Positions 8,270 through 17,241 of a DNA stretch of 24,298 bases are shown here, in pieces (the stretch's first letter is position 1; each line of letters opens with the position of its first letter). A program made the position numbers and the translations under genes. Under the pieces are notes generated by a model. The model searched no databases. It worked only from the letters and a program-made list of their open reading frames with translations, and had not been told where the DNA came from. The DNA lies in NCBI GenBank assembly GCA_937924895.1, contig CALEYP010000095.1, positions 1 to 24,298 on the forward strand. Direction: 5' to 3'. This DNA is from an uncultured Alphaproteobacteria bacterium (lineage in GTDB: Bacteria; Pseudomonadota; Alphaproteobacteria; Puniceispirillales; Puniceispirillaceae).

Positions 8270-10117
8270 ATGGCTCCGTTATTATTACAAATTATTATCT
8301 ATCTTGGTGCAGCCCTTATCGCTGTGACGATTGCCTCGCGCCTCGGATTAGGCTCAGTGTTGGGTTACATTCTGGCAGGGATCATCATTGGCCCGCTTTT
8401 TGGCCTGGTTGGACAAGAAACCAGCGCCTTACAGCATTTTGCCGAATTTGGTGTTGTGATGATGTTATTTGTCATCGGCTTGGAATTAGAACCGCGTCAT
8501 CTCTGGCAGATACGGCATAAATTAGTGGGGTTGGGTGGCTTACAAATTAGCCTCACGATCGTGGCTTTTGCGGCTATCGCTCTCATCGCAGGGCAGAGTT
8601 GGCAAATTGCGCTGGCCGTTGGTATGATTTTTGCCCTGTCATCTACCGCGATTGTCTTACAAACTCTTAATGAGCGCAGCCTATTATCGTCAAATGGCGG
8701 ACGGTCTAGCTTTTCTGTGTTGCTTATGCAGGACGTCGCTGTCATTCCGATGCTTGCCATCATTCCACTTTTAATGATGCCAGATCTAACGGCTGAGAGC
8801 GCGGCATATGCGGCACAAAATAAAGGTTATCATGATGGGCAATTCCTAGCAGATGCCCCTGGCTGGCTGTCTGCGCTTGCAATCATTGCGGTGATTGGTG
8901 GCATCATCCTAGCTGGTAATTTTTTGGCAGGGCCTCTATTTGGTGTCTTACATGCCGCACGGGTTCGCGAATTATTCACTGCCTTTACCCTGCTGATTGT
9001 CTTTGGCATTAGCTATCTAATGTTACGCCTCGGGCTATCGCCAGCCCTTGGCGCCTTCCTCGCCGGTGTGGTGCTAGCCAATTCGGAATTTAAGCATCAA
9101 TTAGAGAGCGATATTGAACCTTTCAAGGGTCTTTTGCTTGGCTTATTTTTTATTACAGTTGGCGCTGGCATTGATTTCAAAGTGTTATTCGCAGAGCCGC
9201 TTCTCATCGCCGTGATGATGGCCGGCGTCATTCTCATCAAAGCTGTTATTTTATATCTCATTGCAAGACTCTTCCGCATGCAAGGCGGCAGCCGCTGGCT
9301 CTTTACGCTATCTTTGGCTCAAGCTGGTGAATTTGGCTTTGTGCTGATTGCTTTTAGTCTTCAGCAAAATGTTCTGCCTTATGATTTAGGCCAGCAATTA
9401 TTGTTGGTTGTGGCGCTATCAATGTTAGTCACCCCGCTTTTATTCATCGCGCATGAACAGATTGAAAAGCGCCTTGCCAGAGCTGGCGTCACCCCTGATG
9501 CTGATGAGGTTGATGAAACGGGGCCTGTGATCATTGTTGGTGTCGGGCGCTTTGGACAGATAGTTAACCGCCTCGTGCGTAATAGCGGCATTCGCACCGT
9601 TGTCCTTGATAATAATTTGAAAATCATCAATTTGATGAAGCGTTTCGGCTTTAAGGTTTATCTTGGCGATCCCACACGTCCTGATATTCTAAAAGCGGCT
9701 GGCTTGGCTGAGGCCGCTGTCTTGATGGTAGCGCTTGATAATCCTGACGATGCTGTCAAATTGGTATATTATGCACGCCAACAGCGCCCTGATTTAACCA
9801 TTGTAGCCAGAGCTCATGACCGCGCTCATATGTATGAGCTTCATCAAGCGGGCGCCACGCATATTGTACGTGAATTATTTGATGCGTCTTTGCGGGCTGG
9901 CCGCCATGTGTTGGAGGGCGTGGGGCTCACCTCTTATGAAGCTGAACAGGCGGAAAAAGCCTTTGCCAGTCATGATGAATATGCGTTGCAAGAATTAGCT
10001 GAGAGCTGGCGTAAAGATATGTCTGTGACTCAAAATGACGCCTATATTGCCAAAGCACGCGAATTAGAGCAGGAACTAGAATCCGCCATCTTAGCCGCCT
10101 TGCGCCCTAAAGGATAA
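8270..10117 (+). CDS. KefB/KefC-type potassium/proton antiporter (CPA2)
   Basis: Inner-membrane monovalent cation:proton antiporter with a C-terminal regulatory domain (615 aa, like KefC). The first ~380 residues form about 12 membrane segments of the Na+/H+ exchanger fold, including FFITVGAGIDF and LAQAGEFGFVLIAF. From about residue 422 a TrkA-N/KTN Rossmann domain begins (IIVGVGRFGQIVNRL, then LGDPTRPDIL). In Gammaproteobacteria this family is gated by glutathione and its adducts to acidify the cytoplasm during electrophile attack; whether that holds here is unknown. No KefF/KefG partner is adjacent. An upstream ATG at 8234 lacks a Shine-Dalgarno, while the ATG at 8270 follows GAGG, so I chose 8270. 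Confidence 0.9.
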   Translation: MAPLLLQIIIYLGAALIAVTIASRLGLGSVLGYILAGIIIGPLFGLVGQETSALQHFAEFGVVMMLFVIGLELEPRHLWQIRHKLVGLGGLQISLTIVAFAAIALIAGQSWQIALAVGMIFALSSTAIVLQTLNERSLLSSNGGRSSFSVLLMQDVAVIPMLAIIPLLMMPDLTAESAAYAAQNKGYHDGQFLADAPGWLSALAIIAVIGGIILAGNFLAGPLFGVLHAARVRELFTAFTLLIVFGISYLMLRLGLSPALGAFLAGVVLANSEFKHQLESDIEPFKGLLLGLFFITVGAGIDFKVLFAEPLLIAVMMAGVILIKAVILYLIARLFRMQGGSRWLFTLSLAQAGEFGFVLIAFSLQQNVLPYDLGQQLLLVVALSMLVTPLLFIAHEQIEKRLARAGVTPDADEVDETGPVIIVGVGRFGQIVNRLVRNSGIRTVVLDNNLKIINLMKRFGFKVYLGDPTRPDILKAAGLAEAAVLMVALDNPDDAVKLVYYARQQRPDLTIVARAHDRAHMYELHQAGATHIVRELFDASLRAGRHVLEGVGLTSYEAEQAEKAFASHDEYALQELAESWRKDMSVTQNDAYIAKARELEQELESAILAALRPKG

Positions 10118-10125
10118 TGCCTGAC

Positions 10126-10698
10126 TTAGAAATGCGGAATCTTCTCACCTGCCCCACAGGCCGCCGTGATTTTCTGCAATCGCGCCTCTCTTGTTTTCGG
10201 GGTTTTCGCTGATTTTAACCACCGTAAAATATTCCGCCGATAAGAAGGGGCAGCGGCCTCCCACCAGCGATTGGCTTGTGCCGCCAGAAGATAGTCTCTT
10301 AGATCATCTGGGGTGTGCCCCGCATCAACATCTTCATCCACACACCATGTACCATGAGATTTTGCCCAATCTGCCGCGGCAATGCCAGCTGGATGAAGAC
10401 GCCCTGCCACTGCTAAAGCCTCATAGCGGTCACGATATGATTTCGCCCATTTTTGTTGTTTGCGCGGACTGATTAATTGCGCCGTTTTTGCCTCATTATA
10501 CCCATAGCGCCGACCATCTATCCAGCCATGGGCAAGCAAAGCATCCAGCACTTGGGTGCGGCTGACATAACGCTGTTTATCCGCTGCTTTGTAAGTCACA
10601 AGCAAGATACTGTCTGTTTGTGAATGATTGGCATCGAGCCATTGCCAGAGAGCATCTTCACTTGTAATCGTAAGGTGAAATAGATCTGGCAGCGTCAT
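10126..10698 (-). CDS. YdeI/OmpD-associated family protein
   Basis: 190-aa predicted cytosolic protein of the YdeI/OmdA family (bacteriocin-protection, OmpD-associated). Typical signatures are the N-terminal LWQWLDANHSQTDSILLVTYK, the central LLAHGWIDGRRYGYN, ISPRKQQKWAKSYRDRYEAL, and a C-terminal SYRRNILRWLKSAKTPKTREARL. The last segment corresponds to the family's conserved YLRWIxxAKxxxTRxxRI-like part. The ATG at 10698 has AGAGG upstream. It faces the antiporter gene with 8 bp between the stops. Molecular function is not established for the family in general; the name derives from enterobacterial stress and porin phenotypes. Confidence 0.82.
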   Translation of the reverse strand: MTLPDLFHLTITSEDALWQWLDANHSQTDSILLVTYKAADKQRYVSRTQVLDALLAHGWIDGRRYGYNEAKTAQLISPRKQQKWAKSYRDRYEALAVAGRLHPAGIAAADWAKSHGTWCVDEDVDAGHTPDDLRDYLLAAQANRWWEAAAPSYRRNILRWLKSAKTPKTREARLQKITAACGAGEKIPHF

Positions 10699-10837
10699 GT
10701 TAACCTCTTTCTAACATCCCTTCTTTGTAGCTGTCAGCCTTACTTTCAGATCACAAAAAGCTGTGCGTTTAGGCTTGCCGGAAACGAGGCGCTATGACTA
10801 AGGTGAAAGCCATACTTTTTTACAGAGGAATGATGCC

Positions 10838-11947
10838 ATGAAAACACGCGCCGCAGTTGCCTTTGAAGCAGGTAAACCACTTGAGATTGTAGAAGTTGAT
10901 CTAGAGGGCCCAAAGGCGGGCGAAGTGCTGATTGAAATCATCGCGACAGGTGTCTGTCATACCGATGAATTCACGCGGTCTGGTGCGGACCCAGAAGGCA
11001 TTTTCCCCGCTATCCTCGGCCATGAAGGGGCGGGGATCGTGCGTGAAATTGGCGAAGGTGTGACCTCGCTTGAAGTGGGCGATCATGTGATCCCGCTCTA
11101 CACGCCGGAATGCCGGGAATGTGATTATTGCCTGCATCCTAAGACCAATTTATGTCAGTCTATTCGATCAACCCAAGGCCAAGGGCTGATGCCAGATGGT
11201 ACCACCCGCTTTTCCTATAAAGGGCAGCCCATCTATCATTATATGGGCACCTCAACCTTTGCCAACCATACAGTCTTGCCAGAGATCGCCGTTGCAAAAA
11301 TTGACAAAGCTGCACCATTTGAGAGTGTCTGCTATGTCGGATGTGGTGTGACCACCGGAATTGGCGCAGTGATAAATACAGCCAAGGTCGAAGCAGGAAG
11401 CCGGGCGATTGTATTCGGCCTAGGTGGGATTGGTCTGAATGTGATTCAAGGCTTACGCATGATCGGCGCGAGCCAAATTGTTGGTGTTGACCTCAATGAT
11501 GAGAAACGCAGCTGGGGTGAGCGTTTTGGCATGACTGATTTTGTTAATCCTTCCCAAATTGAGGGGGACTTAACCCAGCATCTGATTGACGTGACACAAG
11601 GCGGCGCTGATTATACCTTTGAATGTATTGGGAATACGGATGTTATGCGTGTTGCCCTTGAATCGGCGCATAAGGGATGGGGCGAGAGCATCATTATCGG
11701 TGTTGCTGGCTCAGGTCAGGAAATTTCAACGCGCCCCTTCCAATTGGTCACTGGACGCTCATGGCGCGGCACAGCCTTTGGCGGCGCAAGAGGCCGTACC
11801 GATGTGCCGAAGATTGTCTATTGGTATATGCAAGGCAAGGTAGAGATCGACCCTATGATCACGCATGTCTTACCGCTTGAGAAAATCAATGATGCCTTTG
11901 ACATGATGCATGATGGTAGCGCCATCCGCACAGTCATTAAATTCTAA
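10838..11947 (+). CDS. frmA: S-(hydroxymethyl)glutathione dehydrogenase (class III alcohol dehydrogenase)
   Basis: Zinc-dependent, NAD-linked enzyme that oxidises S-hydroxymethylglutathione, formed from formaldehyde and glutathione, to S-formylglutathione (369 aa, full length). Catalytic zinc ligands are C40, H62-E63 and C169. The structural zinc site is C92, C95, C98, C106. The Rossmann turn GLGGIG (194-199) is followed by D218 for NAD. R110 in SIRSTQGQGLMPDGTTRF is the hallmark arginine of class III enzymes. AGAGGAA lies upstream of the ATG. The S-formylglutathione hydrolase gene follows 15 bp later, which confirms the pathway. The same enzyme also acts as S-nitrosoglutathione reductase in other bacteria. 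Confidence 0.95.
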   Translation: MKTRAAVAFEAGKPLEIVEVDLEGPKAGEVLIEIIATGVCHTDEFTRSGADPEGIFPAILGHEGAGIVREIGEGVTSLEVGDHVIPLYTPECRECDYCLHPKTNLCQSIRSTQGQGLMPDGTTRFSYKGQPIYHYMGTSTFANHTVLPEIAVAKIDKAAPFESVCYVGCGVTTGIGAVINTAKVEAGSRAIVFGLGGIGLNVIQGLRMIGASQIVGVDLNDEKRSWGERFGMTDFVNPSQIEGDLTQHLIDVTQGGADYTFECIGNTDVMRVALESAHKGWGESIIIGVAGSGQEISTRPFQLVTGRSWRGTAFGGARGRTDVPKIVYWYMQGKVEIDPMITHVLPLEKINDAFDMMHDGSAIRTVIKF

Positions 11948-11962
11948 GTCTGGCGGTAGAGT

Positions 11963-12784
11963 ATGGAACAAATTGCGTCTGTGAAACTTCACGGCGGCAC
12001 CCATCAGGTGTGGCGTCATAAAAGCGACCTTTTAGATTGTGATATGGAATTTGCGCTATTCGTCCCGCAGGGCGATGGGCCTTTTCGACCACTTTATTTT
12101 CTAAGTGGCCTGACCTGCACATGGGAAAATGCTGCGACCAAAGCTGGCGCCCAACAAGCCGCAGCGGCTGCAAATATGGTGTTGGTTTTCCCTGATACCT
12201 CACCGCGCGGTGATGCGGTTGCGAATGACGAGAATTATGCACTTGGCCAAGGGGCTGGTTTTTATATGACAGCCACCCAAGAACCATGGGCCTCTCATTA
12301 TAAGATGGACCGTTACATCACCGAAGAATTGCCTGCGCTTGTCGCATCACTCCTGCCTCTAGCAGAGGGCAAAGCTGGCATTACAGGTCATTCAATGGGT
12401 GGCCATGGCGCACTCACATTAGCGATGACATATCCGCATCTCTTTGGATCTGTATCTGCCTTTGCCCCTATTGTGGCCCCAACGCAAGTGCCATGGGGAC
12501 GCGATATTTTCACCGCTTATTTGGGGCCAGATGAAACCCAATGGCAAACTTATGATGCCTGTCACCTCGTGGCCACACGTGGTTGGGCGGATGACATCTT
12601 AATTGATGTGGGAAGCGATGATCCCTTTTATGCCGAACAGTTACGACCTGAGCTATTTGCCGATGCGGCCAAAGCGGCATCTGTGCCTGTCACATTGCGG
12701 TATCAAGAGGGCTATGACCACAGCTATTATTTTGTCACAAGCTTTATTGATGACCATATTGCGTGGCATGCCGCACGGCTCTAG
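11963..12784 (+). CDS. fghA: S-formylglutathione hydrolase
   Basis: Cytosolic alpha/beta-hydrolase of the esterase D family (273 aa) that splits S-formylglutathione into formate and glutathione, the step after FrmA. The nucleophile elbow GHSMGG carries S144. The acid is D220 in DVGSDDPF and the base is H253 in GYDHSYYF. The conserved LSGLTCTWEN stretch of the family is near residues 48-56, and FPDTSPRG near 76-83. It sits 15 bp after frmA and is surely co-transcribed. Its stop is 7 bp from the convergent phosphoesterase stop. No formate dehydrogenase or frmR-type regulator lies in the window. Confidence 0.95.
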   Translation: MEQIASVKLHGGTHQVWRHKSDLLDCDMEFALFVPQGDGPFRPLYFLSGLTCTWENAATKAGAQQAAAAANMVLVFPDTSPRGDAVANDENYALGQGAGFYMTATQEPWASHYKMDRYITEELPALVASLLPLAEGKAGITGHSMGGHGALTLAMTYPHLFGSVSAFAPIVAPTQVPWGRDIFTAYLGPDETQWQTYDACHLVATRGWADDILIDVGSDDPFYAEQLRPELFADAAKAASVPVTLRYQEGYDHSYYFVTSFIDDHIAWHAARL

Positions 12785-12791
12785 GACCAGC

Positions 12792-13841
12792 CTATCCTTG
12801 TGGTGATATGGTCAGGTGAATGATCTCATTTTGGGTACCAAGGCGCATGGGCGGCCCCCATGTGCCAGCCCCTGATGAGACATAAATCTGGCACGGCCCC
12901 TCTTGATACAGCCCATAAACGGCTTTGAATTGCAGGCGCACGAGCCAGCTAAAGGGGAAGATTTGGCCGTTATGCGTATGACCAGATAGCATCAAATCAG
13001 TAGCTTTTGGCTGGCGACCCCATAGCCCTGGTTGATGCACAAGACATAAAGAGAAATAGGGTTCGGAGACAAGGGCTGTTGCATGGCGCGCTTGCTCTAC
13101 CACGGGCTGGTTATCAGACAGGCCAACAAGCTGGATTTCATCATGCATGATGGCCTCATTAGCGAGGCTGATGATGTTATAATCAGCGAGGCTTTCCAGC
13201 TTTCCTTCATGATTAGCGACGTAATATTCATGATTGCCTGTCACGAAATAAATTGGCTTTGTGATGGTGCGTAGCGGCGCTAAATCCTCAGGCTGAAACG
13301 CGCTTGAATCAAATAAATCGCCGCCTATGAGAAGCGCATCATAAGGCTCATCCTCTATCATACGGCAGATATTCTCTAGATGAGAGGCTGGATTTGAGCC
13401 GAGATGGACATCACTTATGAAGATAAAGTGATGGGCCTGTGAGACTTTATCAGTCGGCACAGATAGCCGCTTAATCGTGAGCCGCCTACCTTGCCACAGC
13501 GCATAGGCTGAGAGCCCCAAAGCAAACACCAACCCTACACCACCAATCAGCTTGTCAGCCTCTGGCATGAGAGAAGCAGTTCCCTTGGTCAGAAGCGCAA
13601 CGCAAAGCGCAATAAATCCTATCCCCATGCCATAATGCGCAAAATGGCTTAGGAATTTTGATGTCGCATGGGTGCGGAAATAATAAAATATTAGTGCGGC
13701 AATCACTAAGGTTGGCCACAGATGTGATGAGGTGAACACCTCACTTCCCAGAAGAAGAGAGGCAAAAAGCGCCACAGGCAGTACATAAATCACATAAACA
13801 GATAGAAGTATGAGACTTCCGAAAATCAACGCTTTTGCCAT
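12792..13841 (-). CDS. membrane-anchored metallophosphoesterase
   Basis: 349-aa protein with four or so N-terminal hydrophobic segments (about residues 1-125) and then a calcineurin-like phosphoesterase domain. Metal-binding motifs appear in order: ISDVHLGSN, GGDLFDSS, VTGNHEYY and SGHTHNGQ. This is the YkuE-like group, which acts on lipid-linked or membrane phosphates in some bacteria; the substrate here is unknown. The frame opens at 13898, but the ATG at 13841 is preceded by AAGAGGAAAG and begins with a hydrophobic segment, so I start there. The SDR reductase ends 46 bp upstream on the same strand, so the two may be co-transcribed. Confidence 0.88.
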   Translation of the reverse strand: MAKALIFGSLILLSVYVIYVLPVALFASLLLGSEVFTSSHLWPTLVIAALIFYYFRTHATSKFLSHFAHYGMGIGFIALCVALLTKGTASLMPEADKLIGGVGLVFALGLSAYALWQGRRLTIKRLSVPTDKVSQAHHFIFISDVHLGSNPASHLENICRMIEDEPYDALLIGGDLFDSSAFQPEDLAPLRTITKPIYFVTGNHEYYVANHEGKLESLADYNIISLANEAIMHDEIQLVGLSDNQPVVEQARHATALVSEPYFSLCLVHQPGLWGRQPKATDLMLSGHTHNGQIFPFSWLVRLQFKAVYGLYQEGPCQIYVSSGAGTWGPPMRLGTQNEIIHLTISPQG

Positions 13842-13887
13842 TATCTTTCCTCTTAATACGGTTCGCGATGCCAAGCCAATAAGGTGC

Positions 13888-14901
13888 CTATTTGGCATGC
13901 CCCATCTTGGCTAGTTGCGCCGCTGTCTCTAGCAATGAGCTATGAATGTCACGCGCCTGCCAACCAAGCAAGTTTTTGGCTTTATCAGCAGGGGTATAAC
14001 GCTCAGAATCGAGCAATTCTGAGATTTGCTTGGTCGGTGCATCCACCATGCCAAATAATTTCACAAGCCAATTTGGCATGCGCCGCGTCGGTGATTTCTG
14101 ATAGCCATTCTCGCGCAAGAAGGTTGTGAGCTCAATTAGCCATAATTCCTCAGCCGAGATGATGAAACGCTCACCAGCAGCTTTGTCATGTGTCATCGCT
14201 GTGATATGCGCCGCTGCAACATCTCGCACATCGACAAAGCCAAAATGCAAATTGGCCGCTGCCGGGACTTTGCCAGCGATAATCTGGCGAATGAAGTCAT
14301 TCGATGTACCAATATCATCGGTCAATGTCGGGCCTACAACCACGGTGGGGTTGATCACTGATAATTCTGTTTTCTGCGCCCCTGATTGGTCATTGATCAA
14401 CGCCCAAGCGCGCTGTTCTGCGAGTGTCTTGCTCTTATAATAGGCGGATGTTTTTGGATGAGAGACATCTGTCCAATCCGCTTCAGTGAAATGTGTCTTG
14501 CCATCATGCGTATCTGTAATAGCTGCCCCAGAGGAGGTGAGCACAACGCGCTTGACCTGATGTTTGATGGCGGCAGATACAACATAATCAACACCAGAGA
14601 CTGCGGGCTTAATCAAATCATCCTCATGTTTGGGAACGCCAAGGATAAAAGGAGAGGCCACATGCAAGACATAGTCACATCCTGCGACAGCGTCATCCCA
14701 GCCAGCCTCTTTTGTCAAATCAGCTTCATAGAGGGAGAGTTGTGGTTTCTGATGTCCTGCCTCGGCAAGTGCTGCCATAATCTCTGCCTCACGGGAGCAA
14801 GACCGCACTGTGCCGCGAACCTCATGACCTTGGGCCAAAAGCTGGTCAATACAATGAAGCGCAATAAAGCCAGAGGCGCCTGTGACAAGAATACGAGCCA
14901 T
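13888..14901 (-). CDS. extended SDR reductase, dihydroflavonol-4-reductase-like
   Basis: NAD(P)H-dependent oxidoreductase of the extended short-chain dehydrogenase family (337 aa). The cofactor motif TGASGFIALHC is at residues 7-17, followed by GTVRS, whose arginine suggests NADPH. The catalytic YYKSK (Y-x3-K) is near residue 150, with the upstream serines of LTSSGAAI. Bacterial members reduce aldehydes or ketones. A much longer frame begins at 15033, but that would run across the TetR gene start; the ATG at 14901 has AAGGA upstream and starts directly at the Rossmann strand. It is divergent from the TetR regulator over 87 bp, the classic arrangement for a regulator and its target. Confidence 0.9.
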   Translation of the reverse strand: MARILVTGASGFIALHCIDQLLAQGHEVRGTVRSCSREAEIMAALAEAGHQKPQLSLYEADLTKEAGWDDAVAGCDYVLHVASPFILGVPKHEDDLIKPAVSGVDYVVSAAIKHQVKRVVLTSSGAAITDTHDGKTHFTEADWTDVSHPKTSAYYKSKTLAEQRAWALINDQSGAQKTELSVINPTVVVGPTLTDDIGTSNDFIRQIIAGKVPAAANLHFGFVDVRDVAAAHITAMTHDKAAGERFIISAEELWLIELTTFLRENGYQKSPTRRMPNWLVKLFGMVDAPTKQISELLDSERYTPADKAKNLLGWQARDIHSSLLETAAQLAKMGHAK

Positions 14902-14921
14902 GTGTAAGTCCTTTCCAAAAC

Positions 14922-14988
14922 TTGACGATTTTACAATATTTATATTTTTGTAAATTGACTTTTGTACAATATTTGTTAGTTTGTCAAT
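14922..14988. promoter_or_regulatory. divergent SDR/TetR control region with TTGTA-type repeats
   Basis: This AT-rich intergenic DNA contains TTTACAA (14930-14936) and its inverted copy TTGTAAA (14948-14954) across an 11-bp spacer, then the perfect 8-bp palindrome TTGTACAA (14962-14969). These share one half-site, as expected for a TetR-family operator. TTGACT (14955-14960) on plus and TTGACA (14982-14987 read on minus) are possible -35 elements. The tetR ATG has no Shine-Dalgarno, so its message may be leaderless or have a very short leader. Confidence 0.55.
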
Positions 14989-15540
14989 ATGACTTTGACA
15001 GATTCTTCTATCGCGCTTGCCGCACTTGAGCAATTTGGGCGCTATGGCCTACGCAAAACAACCATGCAAGATGTTGCTGATCGTGCGGGTATCTCACGCC
15101 AAACGCTCTATAACCGCGTGCCAAATAAGGACGCATTGTTGCGCCTTGTTGTGCAATATTATTTTGATGATAGTTTGAAGCGTTGTGAGGCGGCCCTCTC
15201 TCAATGCACCACGCTGGATGAGACGCTGAGCTGTTTCATCACGCATTTTACCAAAGAGCCGTGGCAAATGATTAATGCGATGCCAGAGGCAGAGGAAATT
15301 GAAAAAGCGGCAACCTCACTTGTGACCGAAGAAATGGCGCTTGCGACCCGTCAAAAAGAAATGCTGATTGCAGCGACCCTCGCAAACCTGCTGGGCGATA
15401 ATATTTCAAAATCTGAAGCGGCACATATCGCTGCCTTTTTCTGTGCCACAGCAACGGGCATTAAAAATGCCGCCACCTCTGAGGCAGAGCTCACGAATTT
15501 GTGCGCCATCTTCCAGAAAAGCCTCCGCGCTTTGTTATAG
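14989..15540 (+). CDS. TetR/AcrR-family transcriptional regulator
   Basis: 183-aa DNA-binding repressor type. The N-terminal helix-turn-helix is clear (FGRYGLRKTTMQDVADRAGISRQTLYNRVPNKDALL, about residues 17-51). The C-terminal part (residues 55-183) is the variable ligand-binding and dimerisation domain. It is divergent from the SDR reductase, and the shared intergenic region carries repeated TTGTA half-sites, so autorepression and control of the reductase are likely. The ligand is unknown. The following lipoprotein gene starts 40 bp later and might be co-transcribed, since no terminator is visible between them. Confidence 0.9.
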   Translation: MTLTDSSIALAALEQFGRYGLRKTTMQDVADRAGISRQTLYNRVPNKDALLRLVVQYYFDDSLKRCEAALSQCTTLDETLSCFITHFTKEPWQMINAMPEAEEIEKAATSLVTEEMALATRQKEMLIAATLANLLGDNISKSEAAHIAAFFCATATGIKNAATSEAELTNLCAIFQKSLRALL

Positions 15541-15579
15541 ACCTTTTCCTTATTTATTATTGATATTGTGACCGTTCCC

Positions 15580-16737
15580 ATGAAACAGACTATGACGCGT
15601 TATCCGAAATCTGCCGCCATGACATTATGCCTTTTATTGGGCATCGGGCTTTTTGTGGGATGTGAACAATTTGGCGCTATCCCGTCTGGCACCTATTTAG
15701 AAGAGGTAGAAGCCTCTCCCCATTATGATCATGATAGAGAGATGTTTGTGAACAGGCGTCCGGATATCTTGGATACGATGACTGTTGGGCAAAGTTTCTG
15801 GCAAGATCCTTTCGGGCGGGATAAACCAAATTTCCTTTTTAACAGCAATCAAACGGTTCCAGATGTGACCCTGACTGAGGTCAAACATGAAAGCCTGGCC
15901 TATTTTCTAGATAGCCGTGATGATGCCAAATTTATCTGGCTTGGTCATTCTACAATCCTATTATCGATTGCTGAGACTGTGGTCCTATTTGACCCGATTT
16001 TCTCTGACCATGCGGCACCCCTCCCGATTGCTGCCAAGCGGTTTCAGCCCCCAGCGATTGATATCCATAATTTGCCAGATATTGATTATATCATCATCTC
16101 GCACGATCATTACGACCATCTTGATATGGAGACAGTGAAGCATTTTGCAGCGACAGACGCCCATTTCCTAACCCCGTTAGGTGTTGGATCTCATTTGCGA
16201 TATTGGGGTGTGCCAGCTGATCGCATTACTGAACTTGATTGGTGGGATGAGGCAACTTTAGGCCCCCTTACCTTTGCAGCTACGCCATCACAACATTTCT
16301 CTGGCCGGATTGGCGTCATGCATAACAATAAAACACTATGGGCATCATGGGTCATCCAGAGCCAGACAGAACGTGTCTTTTTTAGCGGTGATTCAGGCTA
16401 TGACACCCATTACCAAGCCATTGGTGAACGCTATGGTCCCTTTGATGTCGTCTTTATGGAAAATGGCCAATATAACGAAGATTGGCGCGCTGTTCACAAT
16501 ATGCCAGAAGAAGCCATTACAGGATTCCAGGAACTAGGCGGCAGCTATCTTGTGCCGATTCATTGGGGGATGTTTGATTTATCGGTTCATAATTGGTACG
16601 ACCCGCCGCGCGAAATTACCAAACGCGCTAAGGCCGCTGATATTAAACTGATTACACCGCGGCTTGGAGATATTATCCCGCTCTCTGACCCACCTCTTTT
16701 TGATAGCTGGTGGGAAGACCTCATCACTGGCCAATAA
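15580..16737 (+). CDS. MBL-fold metallohydrolase, predicted lipoprotein (NAPE-PLD-like)
   Basis: 385-aa metallo-beta-lactamase-fold protein. The N-terminus has a basic and hydrophobic signal ending LFVGC, a lipobox-like site (with F at -3, so not perfect) that would place it on the periplasmic side of a membrane. Metal-binding motifs are WLGHST, ISHDHYDHLD (HxHxDH), FSGDSGYD and VPIHWGMFDLSVHNW. The architecture matches the NAPE-PLD/RomA/UlaG-like branch, which often acts on phosphodiesters of lipids; the substrate is unproven. A GTG at 15568 is an alternative start, and neither start has a strong Shine-Dalgarno. A terminator follows at 16738. Confidence 0.85.
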   Translation: MKQTMTRYPKSAAMTLCLLLGIGLFVGCEQFGAIPSGTYLEEVEASPHYDHDREMFVNRRPDILDTMTVGQSFWQDPFGRDKPNFLFNSNQTVPDVTLTEVKHESLAYFLDSRDDAKFIWLGHSTILLSIAETVVLFDPIFSDHAAPLPIAAKRFQPPAIDIHNLPDIDYIIISHDHYDHLDMETVKHFAATDAHFLTPLGVGSHLRYWGVPADRITELDWWDEATLGPLTFAATPSQHFSGRIGVMHNNKTLWASWVIQSQTERVFFSGDSGYDTHYQAIGERYGPFDVVFMENGQYNEDWRAVHNMPEEAITGFQELGGSYLVPIHWGMFDLSVHNWYDPPREITKRAKAADIKLITPRLGDIIPLSDPPLFDSWWEDLITGQ

Positions 16738-16766
16738 AAAAGCAGGGCATATGCGACCCTGCTTTT
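16738..16766. terminator. Rho-independent terminator
   Basis: AAAAGCAGGG, a 9-nt loop, then CCCTGCTTTT: a 10-bp perfect stem flanked by A and T runs. It directly follows the stop of the MBL lipoprotein and, read on the other strand, can also end the DsrE-like gene whose stop is at 16789. Confidence 0.88.
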
Positions 16767-16788
16767 CCTCTATTCCTACCGAGAGGAT

Positions 16789-17241
16789 TTATGGTTTGAT
16801 ATAGGTATAGCCTTGCTGTTGCAGATGGCTCAATTCCGCCACACCACTGGGCACAATATCTTCTTCAAACACATCAAATAGGTCAGCCTCATAACTAATC
16901 TTGCGGCCTTTCAATGTGTTGTTACAAATATGAAATGCCACATTCTGAGACTTCAAAGTCGTCACATTATTTTGGAGAAGGTCATTAGACAATGCGCTGT
17001 TTAGCAATGCGACACCATTGCCATGCAGCACGACTTTAATATCTAAATTATCTGCCCCCACCGCATTAATGTGATTTTGGATATTCCGCAACGCGCCCCG
17101 ATAGGCCTTATCATCTTCGCCGCCATTATAATTGATATGATATACCACTTTTTGCGTGTCATATCTGTCTTGCGCAAGCGCTGGCGTCATTATCATAAAT
17201 GCGCCAATCACTGCCACAACCATCTGTTTGATATAGCTCAT
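16789..17241 (-). CDS. periplasmic DsrE-like protein
   Basis: 150-aa exported protein. An N-terminal signal peptide (SYIKQMVVAVIGAFMIMTPALAQ, cleavage after ALA-Q or nearby) is followed by a DsrE/YchN-type fold: KVVYHINYNGG, DIKVVLHGNGVALL, and FHICNNTLKG with a single cysteine where sulfur-relay DsrE proteins carry their active cysteine. Such exported DsrE-like proteins are common in marine proteobacteria and have no settled function; a role in periplasmic sulfur or redox chemistry is possible. AGGAGA precedes the ATG. It is divergent from the DUF2141 gene over about 300 bp of AT-rich DNA. Confidence 0.82.
   Translation of the reverse strand: MSYIKQMVVAVIGAFMIMTPALAQDRYDTQKVVYHINYNGGEDDKAYRGALRNIQNHINAVGADNLDIKVVLHGNGVALLNSALSNDLLQNNVTTLKSQNVAFHICNNTLKGRKISYEADLFDVFEEDIVPSGVAELSHLQQQGYTYIKP

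Noticed and set aside
14386..14907. 173-aa plus-strand open frame opposite the SDR gene
   Set aside because: Antisense shadow: the minus frame has full SDR motifs, while this one has no recognisable fold.
14902..15033. N-terminal extension of the SDR reductase
   Set aside because: It crosses the divergent control region and the start of tetR; the Rossmann fold begins at the ATG at 14901.
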